Assembly: GCF_006265175.1 (NCBI RefSeq)
Contig: NZ_VDCQ01000067.1
Span: forward strand, 1 to 55,343
Length of the DNA stretch: 55,343 bases
Source: Paenibacillus hemerocallicola
GTDB taxonomy: Bacteria; Bacillota; Bacilli; Paenibacillales; NBRC-103111
Reading direction: 5' to 3'
Made by a program: the position numbers and the translations under genes. Of this stretch, positions 8,427-16,592 are shown piece after piece (the first letter of the stretch is position 1; every line of letters starts with the position of its first letter). Under the pieces are notes generated by a model that was given only the letters and a program-made list of their open reading frames with translations, did not search any database and had not been told where the DNA came from.

Positions 8427-9429
8427 TCCGGAACGCGTCGAACACGACCGCGTTCTCGTCGGCGATGACGGTCGCCCGGCATGTCTCCAAAATATCCCGA
8501 TGCGTCTGCACGCTCGGCTTGCTCTCGATTCTGCGCATAAAATCTTCCGTAATGTTAGCTTCCGGCGCTCGCAGCTCCTGCTTCTCGAACGGCTCGTTGT
8601 CCGTAATCTGGAAATACAGCTCCTCGACGGCAACGGACGGGTCGCCATTCAACCGCAGCTCTGCGCAGCCTTCCGTGCCGTTAACGAAGATGCGGCAATC
8701 GCCCCATGTCCAGCTTTTTCTCGGCGTATGCCAGTCCGTATACAGCTGCGCGAGCGTCCCGCCGCTCATCATGACCTGGGCGGTCGCCGTATCGTAGAAG
8801 GACGGATGCTCCGGCATAATATGCTTGGCCAACTGGGTATGAATCGACGCTACTTCCTGTCCCGTCAAGAAGCGCAGCAGATCGAAATCGTGAATGAACA
8901 GATCGATTACGATCCCGCCGCTTTCTTCCTTGGAGAAATGCGACGGATGGCGGGATGCCGGCAGCAGCTTGTGCGGCTTGCGCATCGTCACGCTGACGAT
9001 CCGGCCCAACCGCCCGTCATCGATCGCCCGCTTCAACGTCGAGACGGAGGGGCGGAATCGTTCGGTCAGCATGACCCCTACCTGAATGCGCCCCCTGTCG
9101 ATTACCGCCTCCAGCCGTTCCAGCTGCGCCCGGCCGGTTATAACCGGCTTGTCGACCATGACATGCTTGCCGTGCCGCTCGCACCATTCGATGACGTCGA
9201 TTTTGCGGTTGTTGACCGCCGAGGAGCCGATGATCCGTATCGACTCCTCCTCGAATACGGCCGGATCGTCCACGAGCGGAATACCGTGTTGTTCCGATAT
9301 TTTGCGTGCCAATCCCGGCGATTCCTTCTCGTATATGCCGGCGCAGGTTCCTCCGAGCGCCAGCATCTGATCGATGAACGTGGCGATATGCGAGTGTTGG
9401 CAGCCGTGAATCGCGAACCTGTAGGACAT
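8419..9429 (-). CDS. Gfo/Idh/MocA-family NAD(P)-dependent oxidoreductase
   Basis: A 336-residue cytosolic oxidoreductase. An N-terminal Rossmann domain (residues about 1-120) contains the HVMVDKPV segment, equivalent to the family EKP motif with its conserved Lys. A C-terminal alpha/beta domain follows, with the IDLFIHDFDLLRFLTG segment holding the usual catalytic His/Asp positions. The family oxidises or epimerises sugars, inositols or glycosides; the substrate here is unknown. The start at 9429 has GGGAGGAG nine bases upstream. Its promoter carries a LacI-type operator shared with the next gene up, suggesting sugar control. Confidence 0.9.
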   Translation of the reverse strand: MSYRFAIHGCQHSHIATFIDQMLALGGTCAGIYEKESPGLARKISEQHGIPLVDDPAVFEEESIRIIGSSAVNNRKIDVIEWCERHGKHVMVDKPVITGRAQLERLEAVIDRGRIQVGVMLTERFRPSVSTLKRAIDDGRLGRIVSVTMRKPHKLLPASRHPSHFSKEESGGIVIDLFIHDFDLLRFLTGQEVASIHTQLAKHIMPEHPSFYDTATAQVMMSGGTLAQLYTDWHTPRKSWTWGDCRIFVNGTEGCAELRLNGDPSVAVEELYFQITDNEPFEKQELRAPEANITEDFMRRIESKPSVQTHRDILETCRATVIADENAVVFDAFRTT

Positions 9430-9473
9430 AAATAAACTCCTCCCGAATTTCCCAATTGGCCATTTCCCTATTA

Positions 9474-9502
9474 AATATAGCAATCGGTTTCTGAAGGCGC
9501 AA
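9474..9502 (-). promoter_or_regulatory. Promoter and LacI-type operator of the oxidoreductase gene
   Basis: Reading the minus strand: -35 TTGCGC (9497-9502), 17-bp spacer, -10 TATATT (9474-9479). The spacer ends in GAAACCGATTGC (9480-9491), an imperfect dyad with the central CG typical of LacI-family operators. The site would sit under RNA polymerase, as for repression. Confidence 0.6.
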
Positions 9503-9515
9503 CGCTTTCTTTACT

Positions 9516-9764
9516 CTATATTCCCAACCAAGCCTCCCCGTTCCATAAAATCGTTTTGTTCAAATCGGAGTCCATATACTGGTAGCCCGCATCGCTTGCC
9601 GCTAGCGTCGGCCGCTCCGCCGTAGTGCCCCAGCCGCTCCCGAAGGCGCGCCACGTACCGGGAGCCCCGTCGCCGACGCATAGCCAATGGGAGATGTTGC
9701 GGGTGCGGGTCGCGGCGATATCCGCGCTGCCGTGTTCCTCGCGTTGATCCGCCATGTTTGGCAT
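9516..9764 (-). pseudogene. C-terminal tail fragment of a pectate-lyase-like or tail-like protein
   Basis: The frame encodes 82 residues from an ATG with GGAGAGGGG seven bases upstream. Its second half (about residues 34-82: LCVGDGAPGTW, GTTAERPT, GYQYMDSDLNK, ILWNGEAW) resembles the short C-terminal tail found on beta-helix carbohydrate-active and phage-tail-like proteins, normally at the end of much longer polypeptides. The N-terminal 30 residues match nothing I know. It is therefore probably the 3' remnant of a larger gene joined to a promoter and ribosome binding site, though a functional small protein is possible given the intact signals. Confidence 0.5.
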
Positions 9765-9781
9765 GACAATTCCCCTCTCCG

Positions 9782-9810
9782 TGGTTAGCAATCGATTTCC
9801 TACTAGTCAA
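9782..9810 (-). promoter_or_regulatory. Second promoter-like region with the same LacI-type operator
   Basis: On the minus strand: -35 TTGACT (9805-9810), a 17-bp spacer, and a weak -10 TAACCA (9782-9787). GAAATCGATTGC (9788-9799) occupies the same place in the spacer as the operator at 9480-9491 and differs from it at one base. The arrangement matches the oxidoreductase promoter. Confidence 0.5.
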
Positions 9811-9857
9811 GGCGCGATATGCCAGACGGAAAAGAGCAACGTCCTGGCTCCGCGCTC

Positions 9858-10211
9858 TTAAGACGGCACGACCCTCGTCGATCCCCTTACGATCAATTCA
9901 GCCTCTACGACCTCCTTGATCCATCTCGTCCCTTCCTCCGGCTTCGCCTCACCGGTCAAAATATCCAACGCCATAACGGCCAATTTGATAATGGACGGCC
10001 CCACGGTAGTCAAGGAAACTTCGAATATTTCCAGCTCGGGTATGTCGTCGTACACCATCAGGGAGATGTCGTCCGGTATACGGATTGCAAGCTGCCGGAA
10101 AATCTTGATGACACGGAATAGCGCGGCCTGGCTATCGGCTACCATCGCGGTCGGACGTTCCGCGCTATTCATGATGGAGGCCAATTTATGCGGAAGCCCC
10201 GTGCGGCTCAC
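9858..10211 (-). pseudogene. Truncated LacI-family regulator (C-terminal part only)
   Basis: About 117 residues match the end of a LacI/GalR regulator: SAERPTAMVADSQAAL, then IPDDISLMVYDDIPE (the usual IP-D-S--G-DD block) and a C-terminal helix. The DNA-binding HTH, hinge and first ligand-binding subdomain are missing, and no HTH is readable upstream before the kdgA terminator at 10294-10326. It is most likely a 5'-deleted gene. It lies beside two promoters with LacI-type operators and downstream of kdgK-kdgA, whose original repressor it may have been (inference). Confidence 0.75.
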
Positions 10212-10293
10212 GCGTCAAAATAAGGGCTGGTAAAGACCGTTCTCCCTCTTCACACCTCATGCGGCGGAAGGCTCGTTACATCTGCAGACGAAC

Positions 10294-10326
10294 AAAAAAA
10301 GACCGTAGCGCTTGGCGGCTGCGGTC
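10294..10326 (-). terminator. Terminator after kdgA
   Basis: On the minus strand GACCGCAGC pairs with GCTACGGTC (10318-10326 with 10301-10309, one wobble), followed by seven T (10294-10300). It separates the kdg operon from the truncated LacI gene. Confidence 0.8.
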
Positions 10327-10352
10327 CGTTTCCTCTTCCGGTTCACTTGCAC

Positions 10353-11018
10353 TCAAATTCCTTTCGCTTCGCGATAAGCGGCTACGTATTGCGCGGCCTT
10401 CTCTGCCACCAGAGCGTAGTCGCCCTGCTTCACCGCTTCCGCCGTCAGATCCGAGCCGATCCCGACGGCAATCGCCCCCGCCTTGATCCATTCGCCGAGA
10501 TTGGACAGCGATACGCCGCCGGTCGGCATTATATTGGCTTGGGGCATCGGCCCCTTGATCGCCTTGATCATCGAGGGCGAATACAAGTTGCCCGGGAACA
10601 GCTTGACGATGTCCACGCCAAGCTCCAGGGCGGCCTGGATTTCCTGAATCGTCATGACGCCCGGCATGACCGGAATGCGGTACCGGTTGCACAAGGCCAC
10701 GGTTTGCGGATTGAGCGAAGGTCCTACTACGAATTCGGCGCCGCTGAGAATAGCCGCCCTTGCCGTCTCCGGATCGAGTACGGTCCCTACGCCGATGATC
10801 GCGTAGTTGTCGCTGTTCGGCTTCGCGCTCGAATACCGCTTGGCCAGCTCCTCGATCGCGCGCAAGGCAAAAGGTACGGTCATCGTCACTTCGATCGCTT
10901 TGATGCCTCCGGCGATGGCATGCTCGGCCATGCGGACGACTTCGTCCGGCGTTTCCCCGCGCAATACGGCGACGACGCCTTCCCCGGCGATTTGCTGTAC
11001 CAGCTTGATCTTCTTCAT
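10353..11018 (-). CDS. kdgA: KHG/KDPG aldolase
   Basis: A 221-residue class I aldolase that splits 2-keto-3-deoxy-6-phosphogluconate into pyruvate and glyceraldehyde-3-phosphate in the cytosol. Schiff-base Lys139 lies in VDIVKLFPG and Glu43 in AIEVTMT, both family hallmarks; the GVGTVLD and MPTGGVS phosphate and substrate loops are also present. Length is typical. It is the second gene after kdgK, 62 bases downstream, and ends at a clear terminator. With the kinase it forms the lower pathway for KDG from uronic acids or pectin. Confidence 0.93.
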   Translation of the reverse strand: MKKIKLVQQIAGEGVVAVLRGETPDEVVRMAEHAIAGGIKAIEVTMTVPFALRAIEELAKRYSSAKPNSDNYAIIGVGTVLDPETARAAILSGAEFVVGPSLNPQTVALCNRYRIPVMPGVMTIQEIQAALELGVDIVKLFPGNLYSPSMIKAIKGPMPQANIMPTGGVSLSNLGEWIKAGAIAVGIGSDLTAEAVKQGDYALVAEKAAQYVAAYREAKGI

Positions 11019-11080
11019 ATCCGCTCATCCACCCGTTTCCGCTAATGTCGGACCTCGCCCGCACCCTGGAACGCTGACGC

Positions 11081-12076
11081 TTAACGCTCTACATGGGTCT
11101 CGTTGTTCAGAACCGCCCGCACCTGCGCCCAGGTCGGAAGTCCTTCCCAGTCGCCATGCGCCTGCACGACCATCGATCCGATCAAGTTGCCGATGCGGAC
11201 CGCCTCGACGTGCGTGTATTGCTTCAGCAGGCCGGCGATAAAGCCCGCGCAGAAGCCGTCTCCCGCGCCTACCGTATCGACGACGTGCTCCGCCTTGAAA
11301 TACGGAACGGACGCAATGCTGCCGTTCTCCACCACATAAGTGCAATCTTCTCCGCCCTTGACGATCGAGACGGCTTGCAGCTTGCCGAGACGTTCGACGA
11401 TGGTATCGAAGTCTTCCGTCTCGTACAGCAGCTTCAATTCGTCGAGCCCCGGCAGGAAATAATCCGCTTCCTCGGCCAGCGGGAGCAAGAAGCTTCTCGC
11501 CTCTGCCGCCGACCACAGCTTAAGGCGCAAGTTCGGATCGAAGCAAACCTTTACGCCATGCTTGCGGGCGAGACGGACCGCCTCCCGTACCGTATCCCGG
11601 CAGCTTTCGCCGAGCGCCGGCGTAATTCCGGTTACGTGCAGCAGCTTCGCTTGGCTGATATACGCTTCGTCCACATGCTCGGGACGCATGAGACTCGCAG
11701 CCGAATGGCGGCGGTAGTAAAAGACGGACGATTTGCCGCCCACGACTTCCCGGATGATCAGACCGGTCGGAGCGCCCTCGACCAGCCGGGCGCGGGTCAC
11801 GTCTACTCCCTCGCCCCGAATTTGCTTCAGCGCGTAGCGTCCGAGCGGATCGGCGCCCAAGTGCCCGAACCAGCCGACCCGGTGTCCGAGGCGCGCCACG
11901 CCGATGGCCACGTTGCTTTCGGCGCCGGCGAACGACTTCTCGAATTGGGCCGAATACTCGATTCCTTTCACCCCGGTCGGCATCATGAGTCCCATCGTCT
12001 CGCCGAAGGTAACAACTTCCGGCGCTTCGGCCGCGCCGTTATGATTGGGCCGTTCGTCTATCATCGCACCATCCAC
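11081..12076 (-). CDS. kdgK: 2-dehydro-3-deoxygluconokinase (PfkB family)
   Basis: A 331-residue PfkB/ribokinase-family sugar kinase. The N-terminal TFGETM motif, the GAESNVAIGVARLG substrate region and the C-terminal signature DTVGAGDGFCAG (from residue 267, catalytic Asp273) are present. Its pairing with KDPG aldolase supports KDG phosphorylation. The ATG at 12076 has GGGTGG only 3 bases ahead; the second ATG (residue 5, 12064) has better spacing, so the true start may be there. The promoter at 12187-12215 carries a palindrome and should be regulated. Confidence 0.9.
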   Translation of the reverse strand: MDGAMIDERPNHNGAAEAPEVVTFGETMGLMMPTGVKGIEYSAQFEKSFAGAESNVAIGVARLGHRVGWFGHLGADPLGRYALKQIRGEGVDVTRARLVEGAPTGLIIREVVGGKSSVFYYRRHSAASLMRPEHVDEAYISQAKLLHVTGITPALGESCRDTVREAVRLARKHGVKVCFDPNLRLKLWSAAEARSFLLPLAEEADYFLPGLDELKLLYETEDFDTIVERLGKLQAVSIVKGGEDCTYVVENGSIASVPYFKAEHVVDTVGAGDGFCAGFIAGLLKQYTHVEAVRIGNLIGSMVVQAHGDWEGLPTWAQVRAVLNNETHVER

Positions 12077-12186
12077 CCGTCATTTGTATAGGAAATAGGC
12101 CGGCTGCCGTCCCCGAACGTTTCGAGACGGGACAAACAACCGTTCCTTTATCGTCTCTTTCCTTTCATCTTACCGATTTCGTCCTC

Positions 12187-12215
12187 ATTTTAGCAAGTTT
12201 AAACGTTTAATTCAA
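12187..12215 (-). promoter_or_regulatory. kdgK-kdgA promoter with palindromic operator
   Basis: On the minus strand: -35 TTGAAT (12210-12215), exactly 17 bp, -10 TAAAAT (12187-12192). A perfect 12-bp palindrome TTAAACGTTTAA (12199-12210) lies in the spacer and touches the -35. Its central CG fits a LacI/GalR or CcpA-like operator. A second weak LacI-like sequence lies just downstream (about 12173-12184). Confidence 0.7.
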
Positions 12216-12309
12216 TGGCAGAACGGAAAACCCCGAACCGAATCGAGTCCGGTGAGCGAATCAGATTGCAGCTACTTGTCCTCACTCGCTTAACTGATTA
12301 GAAAACAAA

Positions 12310-12497
12310 AATAGCGGAACCGAGGTACGTTATCTCGCCAAATAGAAAAAAACTAAACCGAATAAAGGAAAACCATTCCGTTATCGGGCGCGAATGGGGG
12401 TGTTCGGCAGGAAAATCGGACGAATAGCGGAAAGGAGTTCCTTTATTTGGGGGAATACCGGGAAATGACTTCCATAGCGGAAATCTATTCCGCTATT
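12310..12497. repeat. Four-palindrome block R2
   Basis: Units centred at 12322, 12373, 12435 and 12485: spacings of 51, 62 and 50 bp, identical to block R1. Unit 4 is a near-perfect ATAGCGGAA/TTCCGCTAT dyad. Unit 1 shares with R1 a divergent right arm (GTACG). The left arm of unit 2 (AATAAAGGAA) is the exact complement of the right arm of unit 3 (TTCCTTTATT), so the block as a whole is two-fold symmetric. It lies between the kdgK promoter and the end of the Nudix gene. Confidence 0.85.
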
Positions 12498-12594
12498 TCT
12501 GTTTTCTGAATTACCTAAATCCGTGTGGTGCGGAGAGCTCGTCCCGTGGCGGGCGTTATTAGTTTATGGAACGAATATTCTTCATGCCGCGCTC

Positions 12595-13035
12595 CTACGC
12601 TGCCCATCCATAGCTGTCGAACCATACTCCGTTCCGGTAGTTGCCAAGCGCCCGGCGCATATAAACGACAACATCGTCCGGCAGCTCGTCCAAGCCGCAC
12701 CATCTCAGCTCCGAGCATTTGTGCGGCTCGGCATTTACCGGCTCCCCTTCCCAACGCTCGACCTCTACGAAGAAATCGATCCATTCGTCGAAGGACGTCC
12801 GCCGGTGCATGACACCGACGATTTTAATATCTTCGGTCCGCAGCCTCAGCCCGGCCTCTTCCTCGGCTTCCCGCCTGGCGGCCTCCACTACCTGCTCGCC
12901 GCCGTCCAGCTTGCCGGCCACCACGCTGAGCTTGCCGTCCTCGTAGCCCGTATTGCTGCGCCGGGACAGCAGCAGCCGTCCCTCGCGCACCAGAAACAGG
13001 TGCACCGCGCTGCGAATATTAGGATTGCCGTTCAA
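12595..13035 (-). CDS. Nudix hydrolase
   Basis: A 146-residue Nudix-fold pyrophosphohydrolase. The Nudix box runs from about residue 38: GKLDGGEQ, then REAEEEAG, matching GX5EX7REUXEEXGU with all acidic metal ligands kept. Family members hydrolyse X-linked nucleoside diphosphates such as oxidised nucleotides; the substrate cannot be told. The start is placed at a TTG because GGGAGGAGG lies seven bases upstream, and family proteins begin just there; the longer reading adds an implausible Arg/Pro/Gly-rich leader. It is transcribed after the putative glycosidase gene. Confidence 0.88.
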   Translation of the reverse strand: MNGNPNIRSAVHLFLVREGRLLLSRRSNTGYEDGKLSVVAGKLDGGEQVVEAARREAEEEAGLRLRTEDIKIVGVMHRRTSFDEWIDFFVEVERWEGEPVNAEPHKCSELRWCGLDELPDDVVVYMRRALGNYRNGVWFDSYGWAA

Positions 13036-13169
13036 ATCGTCGCCTCCTCCCGGGCACGGACCCGCAGTCCGCCCCAGCCTCCAGATCGGCCTCCACGCCG
13101 CCGCGCGAAGGCGGCACGGAGGCACTCCCTCTCCTTCCCTTCATTCTATCTCCCACTCGTTTCCGCCGT

Positions 13170-15143
13170 CTACCCTTTCGCGCCAATCGCCGCCGTCTCT
13201 TTAACCGAAGACCCGTACAGCTTTAACGTACAAAACGTTTTGAGCGACCGGACGTCGATCTCCAACCGGTTATCGATCCATTCGAATCCTTTCAATTCCG
13301 CAAGCTCGAACGAATACAGCTCGCAATGCGCATAAGGAGGCTGCCCCCCGTCCAAAGGGAACGTCAGGCTGACCGTCAAGCTGTCGATCGTCTCCGTGTT
13401 CCCGGGATTGATCACATGCACCAAATAATGCCCTTTCGCATCCGATGCGGTTTCACATAACAATCCCGGTTGCGAGAACGAAATCCGTACCCCGGACACC
13501 ATTTCCCCGACGACTTCCGCAAAGCTTCGATCGAAATGCGCTATATTCGCGCTCATGGCCGAGAAGTGCTTGCGAGGGTCATACTTGGCGGCATCGAAGC
13601 GGCAAGGAAGCCTAACAATCGAATCGCGCTCTTCGAGTACGGGGGAACCCGGCTCCCGCTCTACCCCGCATTCGTTATAAGCGGCGAAGCTGCCTACCAC
13701 CAAAAGGGGGTGGCCCTTATCCGACAAAGCCCGGACGGCGGCGACTTCCGCATCGGAAATGTAGTCTATGCCCGGCAGGACGATCAGATCGCTGTCGCCG
13801 ACTTCGCGCATGTCGTCCAGCATGCAATACGAGAACGGCGTCCCCTTCAGGACGAGCGACTGAACGACAGCGAGCAAGCTCAAGTAACCCTGCTTGACGG
13901 CAAGCATCAAATTGTCGGGGTGATACAGCACCTTGACCGGATTCGTTCTTCTTACATTCGTATACAAGGCGGAATGCTCGGAAAAGTAGGCGAAGATGTC
14001 CGCCAAAGTCTTCGTATGATCAGCCCGATCCATCACGCACCGGCTCCCGTTTTTCAGCGGCCGCATAAGCCACGGAGAGCCGCATATGCCCCCGAATGCC
14101 AACGCCTCCGCTTCGAACAGACAAATTTCCTCCGACGTTTCGGGGACTCGTATATTCCCTTGACCGTCTTTCAGCCAGGAGCTGTTGAATACTTGATAAC
14201 CGAACAGCTGGCCGTATTTGTACGCCTCGATTTGCGTCTTCATTCCTTGCTCCGTCATTTCGATAAATCCGTCGTTTTCGGCGAACACGATGTCGACCGC
14301 ATCCGGCGAACAGGCCGGCTCGTATCCGATTCGGTTCACATGTCCGTAATGACGCGGAAATGCGGGATTATGGGCGACAATGGCACGATCCTCCGACAGC
14401 CGCTTCACATATCCGAACAGATCTTCGTGCACCGATGCGGTCAGTTGCCTGCGATAATGCAACCATTGTCCATACAAAGGGTCCGAGATCGCCTCAACCG
14501 CCCCCGAGAATGCCGGAATACGCACATGACTTACATGACGGAGGCCGAGTGTACGCTCCGGATCATGCAAACGATCGGCCAAATAGCGGCGGAAAGCATG
14601 CTGACAACGATCGCAATAGCAGGGCTTGTTGTAAGAATTATCGAAGTGGAATCCGTCCAGTCCGATGTGCCGCAAGCCGTAAGCGATCACTTTCCTCATA
14701 TATCGCTTGAAGGCATCGCTGTTGAAGCACGGAACCCATCGATAATAAGCCCCGCCCCAGCAATCGATGCCGCCATCGGCATTTCTGCCGGCCCAGTCCT
14801 CCAAATCGTCCGCTTCGTCCAGCAGCGTCTCGTAGTGAAGCGAGTTCAACTGGCAGTAGCCAAGCACCTTTATGCCGTATCGATGCGCCAATTGGACCAG
14901 TTCGCGCGTGCGCTCCATCTGTTCCTTTTCGGCACGTAGGCCGAACCCTTTAAAAAAATGAGTATACACAAGATTGATTTTCAATTCCGCCGCTTGCCGA
15001 ATCGTGTCCTCGGCATGGAGCCGTTCATACCAAGGCTCGATCCACTTTCCGTTTTTAAAAATCGACGCAGCGCCGCTGCCCATTCTGCGGTAATGATGGA
15101 GGGGCTCATGCCCCCAGAATGCCCACACGATTCCGTCTGTCAT
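13170..15143 (-). CDS. TIM-barrel glycoside-hydrolase-like protein
   Basis: A 657-residue protein without signal peptide. The N-terminal two-thirds look like a TIM barrel of the GH-like superfamily (alpha-amylase/GHL6-like): an early INLVYTHFFKG strand, YGIKVLGYCQLNS, and GLDGFHFDN at residues 161-169, where Asp163 and Asp168 are candidate acidic residues. A CYCDRC cysteine cluster (175-180) follows directly. The middle third resembles a glutamine-amidotransferase-like or trimerisation domain seen in beta-galactosidase relatives, and the end a small beta domain. It lies 19 bases behind the propeller-like gene, so the two are probably co-transcribed. Exact family and substrate are unknown. Confidence 0.75.
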   Translation of the reverse strand: MTDGIVWAFWGHEPLHHYRRMGSGAASIFKNGKWIEPWYERLHAEDTIRQAAELKINLVYTHFFKGFGLRAEKEQMERTRELVQLAHRYGIKVLGYCQLNSLHYETLLDEADDLEDWAGRNADGGIDCWGGAYYRWVPCFNSDAFKRYMRKVIAYGLRHIGLDGFHFDNSYNKPCYCDRCQHAFRRYLADRLHDPERTLGLRHVSHVRIPAFSGAVEAISDPLYGQWLHYRRQLTASVHEDLFGYVKRLSEDRAIVAHNPAFPRHYGHVNRIGYEPACSPDAVDIVFAENDGFIEMTEQGMKTQIEAYKYGQLFGYQVFNSSWLKDGQGNIRVPETSEEICLFEAEALAFGGICGSPWLMRPLKNGSRCVMDRADHTKTLADIFAYFSEHSALYTNVRRTNPVKVLYHPDNLMLAVKQGYLSLLAVVQSLVLKGTPFSYCMLDDMREVGDSDLIVLPGIDYISDAEVAAVRALSDKGHPLLVVGSFAAYNECGVEREPGSPVLEERDSIVRLPCRFDAAKYDPRKHFSAMSANIAHFDRSFAEVVGEMVSGVRISFSQPGLLCETASDAKGHYLVHVINPGNTETIDSLTVSLTFPLDGGQPPYAHCELYSFELAELKGFEWIDNRLEIDVRSLKTFCTLKLYGSSVKETAAIGAKG

Positions 15144-15162
15144 TTTGCATCACCTTCTTCTC

Positions 15163-16323
15163 TTATAGCGTATGAAGATCGATAATATGGAGCGAAGGGG
15201 AGAAGCCGTCGGTCTCGCCGAGGTAGAGCTTGCCGTCCGCATAGGAGGATGCATGGAAATAACAGCGCTCGTACCGGGAATTGACCGGCCCGCAGTCGAT
15301 CAGACGTCCGCGCCCGGAAGCTTTCGGATCGAATCGGACCAAATGCATATTCGGATAGCCCGCACCGATCCAGATTACGCCCTGCTCATCCTCATCCATG
15401 GACGTAACGCGTCCTCCTTGCGCCAATTGTCCCAGCAATTCGAATCTCCCTTCCTCGAAGTGAAACTCGAACAGGAGCGAGTTGGCGACCGTCCCCATAT
15501 ACACTTTACCTTCTCTCGAGACCAGCCATTGGTCGATCCCGAGGTTGCCGGCGATTTTGGACCCCGGATCTTTCAGGATGACGGTATTCGAATATTCCAG
15601 TCGGTCCCGGTCCGGATCGAATTGCAGCAGTTTCATCGAACCGTCGGAACGGTCGATCCATGCGCCACGGCACCGGCCATCGGGCGTAACGACAAGATTG
15701 TGGTTGGCGTAATCCGAAATATGCCCGTAATCGGTCAACGTCCCGGTCGGCAAATCGAGCGAGAAGAAGTGGTTGTCCGGTATCGTGCAGCCGTACGCGC
15801 GCTGCCGTGCCGGATCGGTCACCATGGCCTGAACGTATAAATAATCGGGCAGCGAGCATACGACTTCGACCGTCCCGTTTTTCGTGCCGTATTTGATGAT
15901 CTTCCCGCCGGGGTCGCTCGCTCGGCGATCCCAATTCGATAAATCCGGCAGGCAGAAGTCGGTAAACTTCGCTTCGGGAAATCCTTGCTCCCGTTTCCGG
16001 TACAGCATCGATTCGGGAAGCTCCTTGGACAAGTAGTTGTAAGCGACCGGGATGCCGTCCCAGGTAAAATGGTTTCCTTCGCCGATCAGGAGGCTGTCCT
16101 CGCCCATAGCTCCCATCGCATTATGAATTTTCCCGCAGTATCCGCGCCCTTCGATCCATGGGAAAATCTCGTTTTCCATCACGATTTCATCTTTCGCAAT
16201 GTCGTAGGAAGCGAGACAGCGCGTTCCTCCTGTCAAGCCCAAGTACAGCTTATCCCCCAGCTTGGTCATGGACGTTATCGCTATGGCGTATTTATCGTGT
16301 ACAAACAGTTCGCGAGCTTCCAT
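15163..16323 (-). CDS. Beta-propeller-like protein of unknown function
   Basis: A 386-residue protein with repeated four-strand segments of the form GDKLYLGLTGG, GKVYMGTVANS, GVIWIGAGYPN and GKLYLGETDGF, suggesting a six- or seven-bladed propeller. No signal peptide is seen. It may bind or act on a carbohydrate together with the downstream glycosidase-like protein (inference from operon position). The ATG at 16323 was preferred because AGGTGG is eight bases upstream; a GTG at 16335 overlaps that site. I do not recognise a specific named family. Confidence 0.7.
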   Translation of the reverse strand: MEARELFVHDKYAIAITSMTKLGDKLYLGLTGGTRCLASYDIAKDEIVMENEIFPWIEGRGYCGKIHNAMGAMGEDSLLIGEGNHFTWDGIPVAYNYLSKELPESMLYRKREQGFPEAKFTDFCLPDLSNWDRRASDPGGKIIKYGTKNGTVEVVCSLPDYLYVQAMVTDPARQRAYGCTIPDNHFFSLDLPTGTLTDYGHISDYANHNLVVTPDGRCRGAWIDRSDGSMKLLQFDPDRDRLEYSNTVILKDPGSKIAGNLGIDQWLVSREGKVYMGTVANSLLFEFHFEEGRFELLGQLAQGGRVTSMDEDEQGVIWIGAGYPNMHLVRFDPKASGRGRLIDCGPVNSRYERCYFHASSYADGKLYLGETDGFSPSLHIIDLHTL

Positions 16324-16514
16324 TCTCCGTTCCACCTTTCTCTTCTTTGCACCGCGCAGGCACCGCCCGGCCCACGATCAATCATAGTTGCAAAGCCGAC
16401 AAAAAAACATGTACGGAATGCCTCAAAATCATGGACATTTCGAATGACGTCCCTCGTTTTCTCGATACCGGGTTCATAAAATCCAGATTTCTGAAACGTC
16501 TTGTTCATGTTCTT

Positions 16515-16528
16515 TGCAAACGTTTCCT
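16515..16528 (+). promoter_or_regulatory. CcpA cre-like site before the solute-binding protein gene
   Basis: TGCAAACGTTTCCT agrees with the cre consensus TGNAANCGNNNNCA except at the last base and is an imperfect dyad. It lies about 65-78 bases before the ATG at 16593, in a position to control that operon. The rest of the 16324-16592 gap holds no gene I can support. Confidence 0.45.
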
Positions 16529-16592
16529 TATATGATTAGGCATAGTACAGGATTGATTGAAGCCGACAACAATTATTAGGAGGGTCTGCAAG

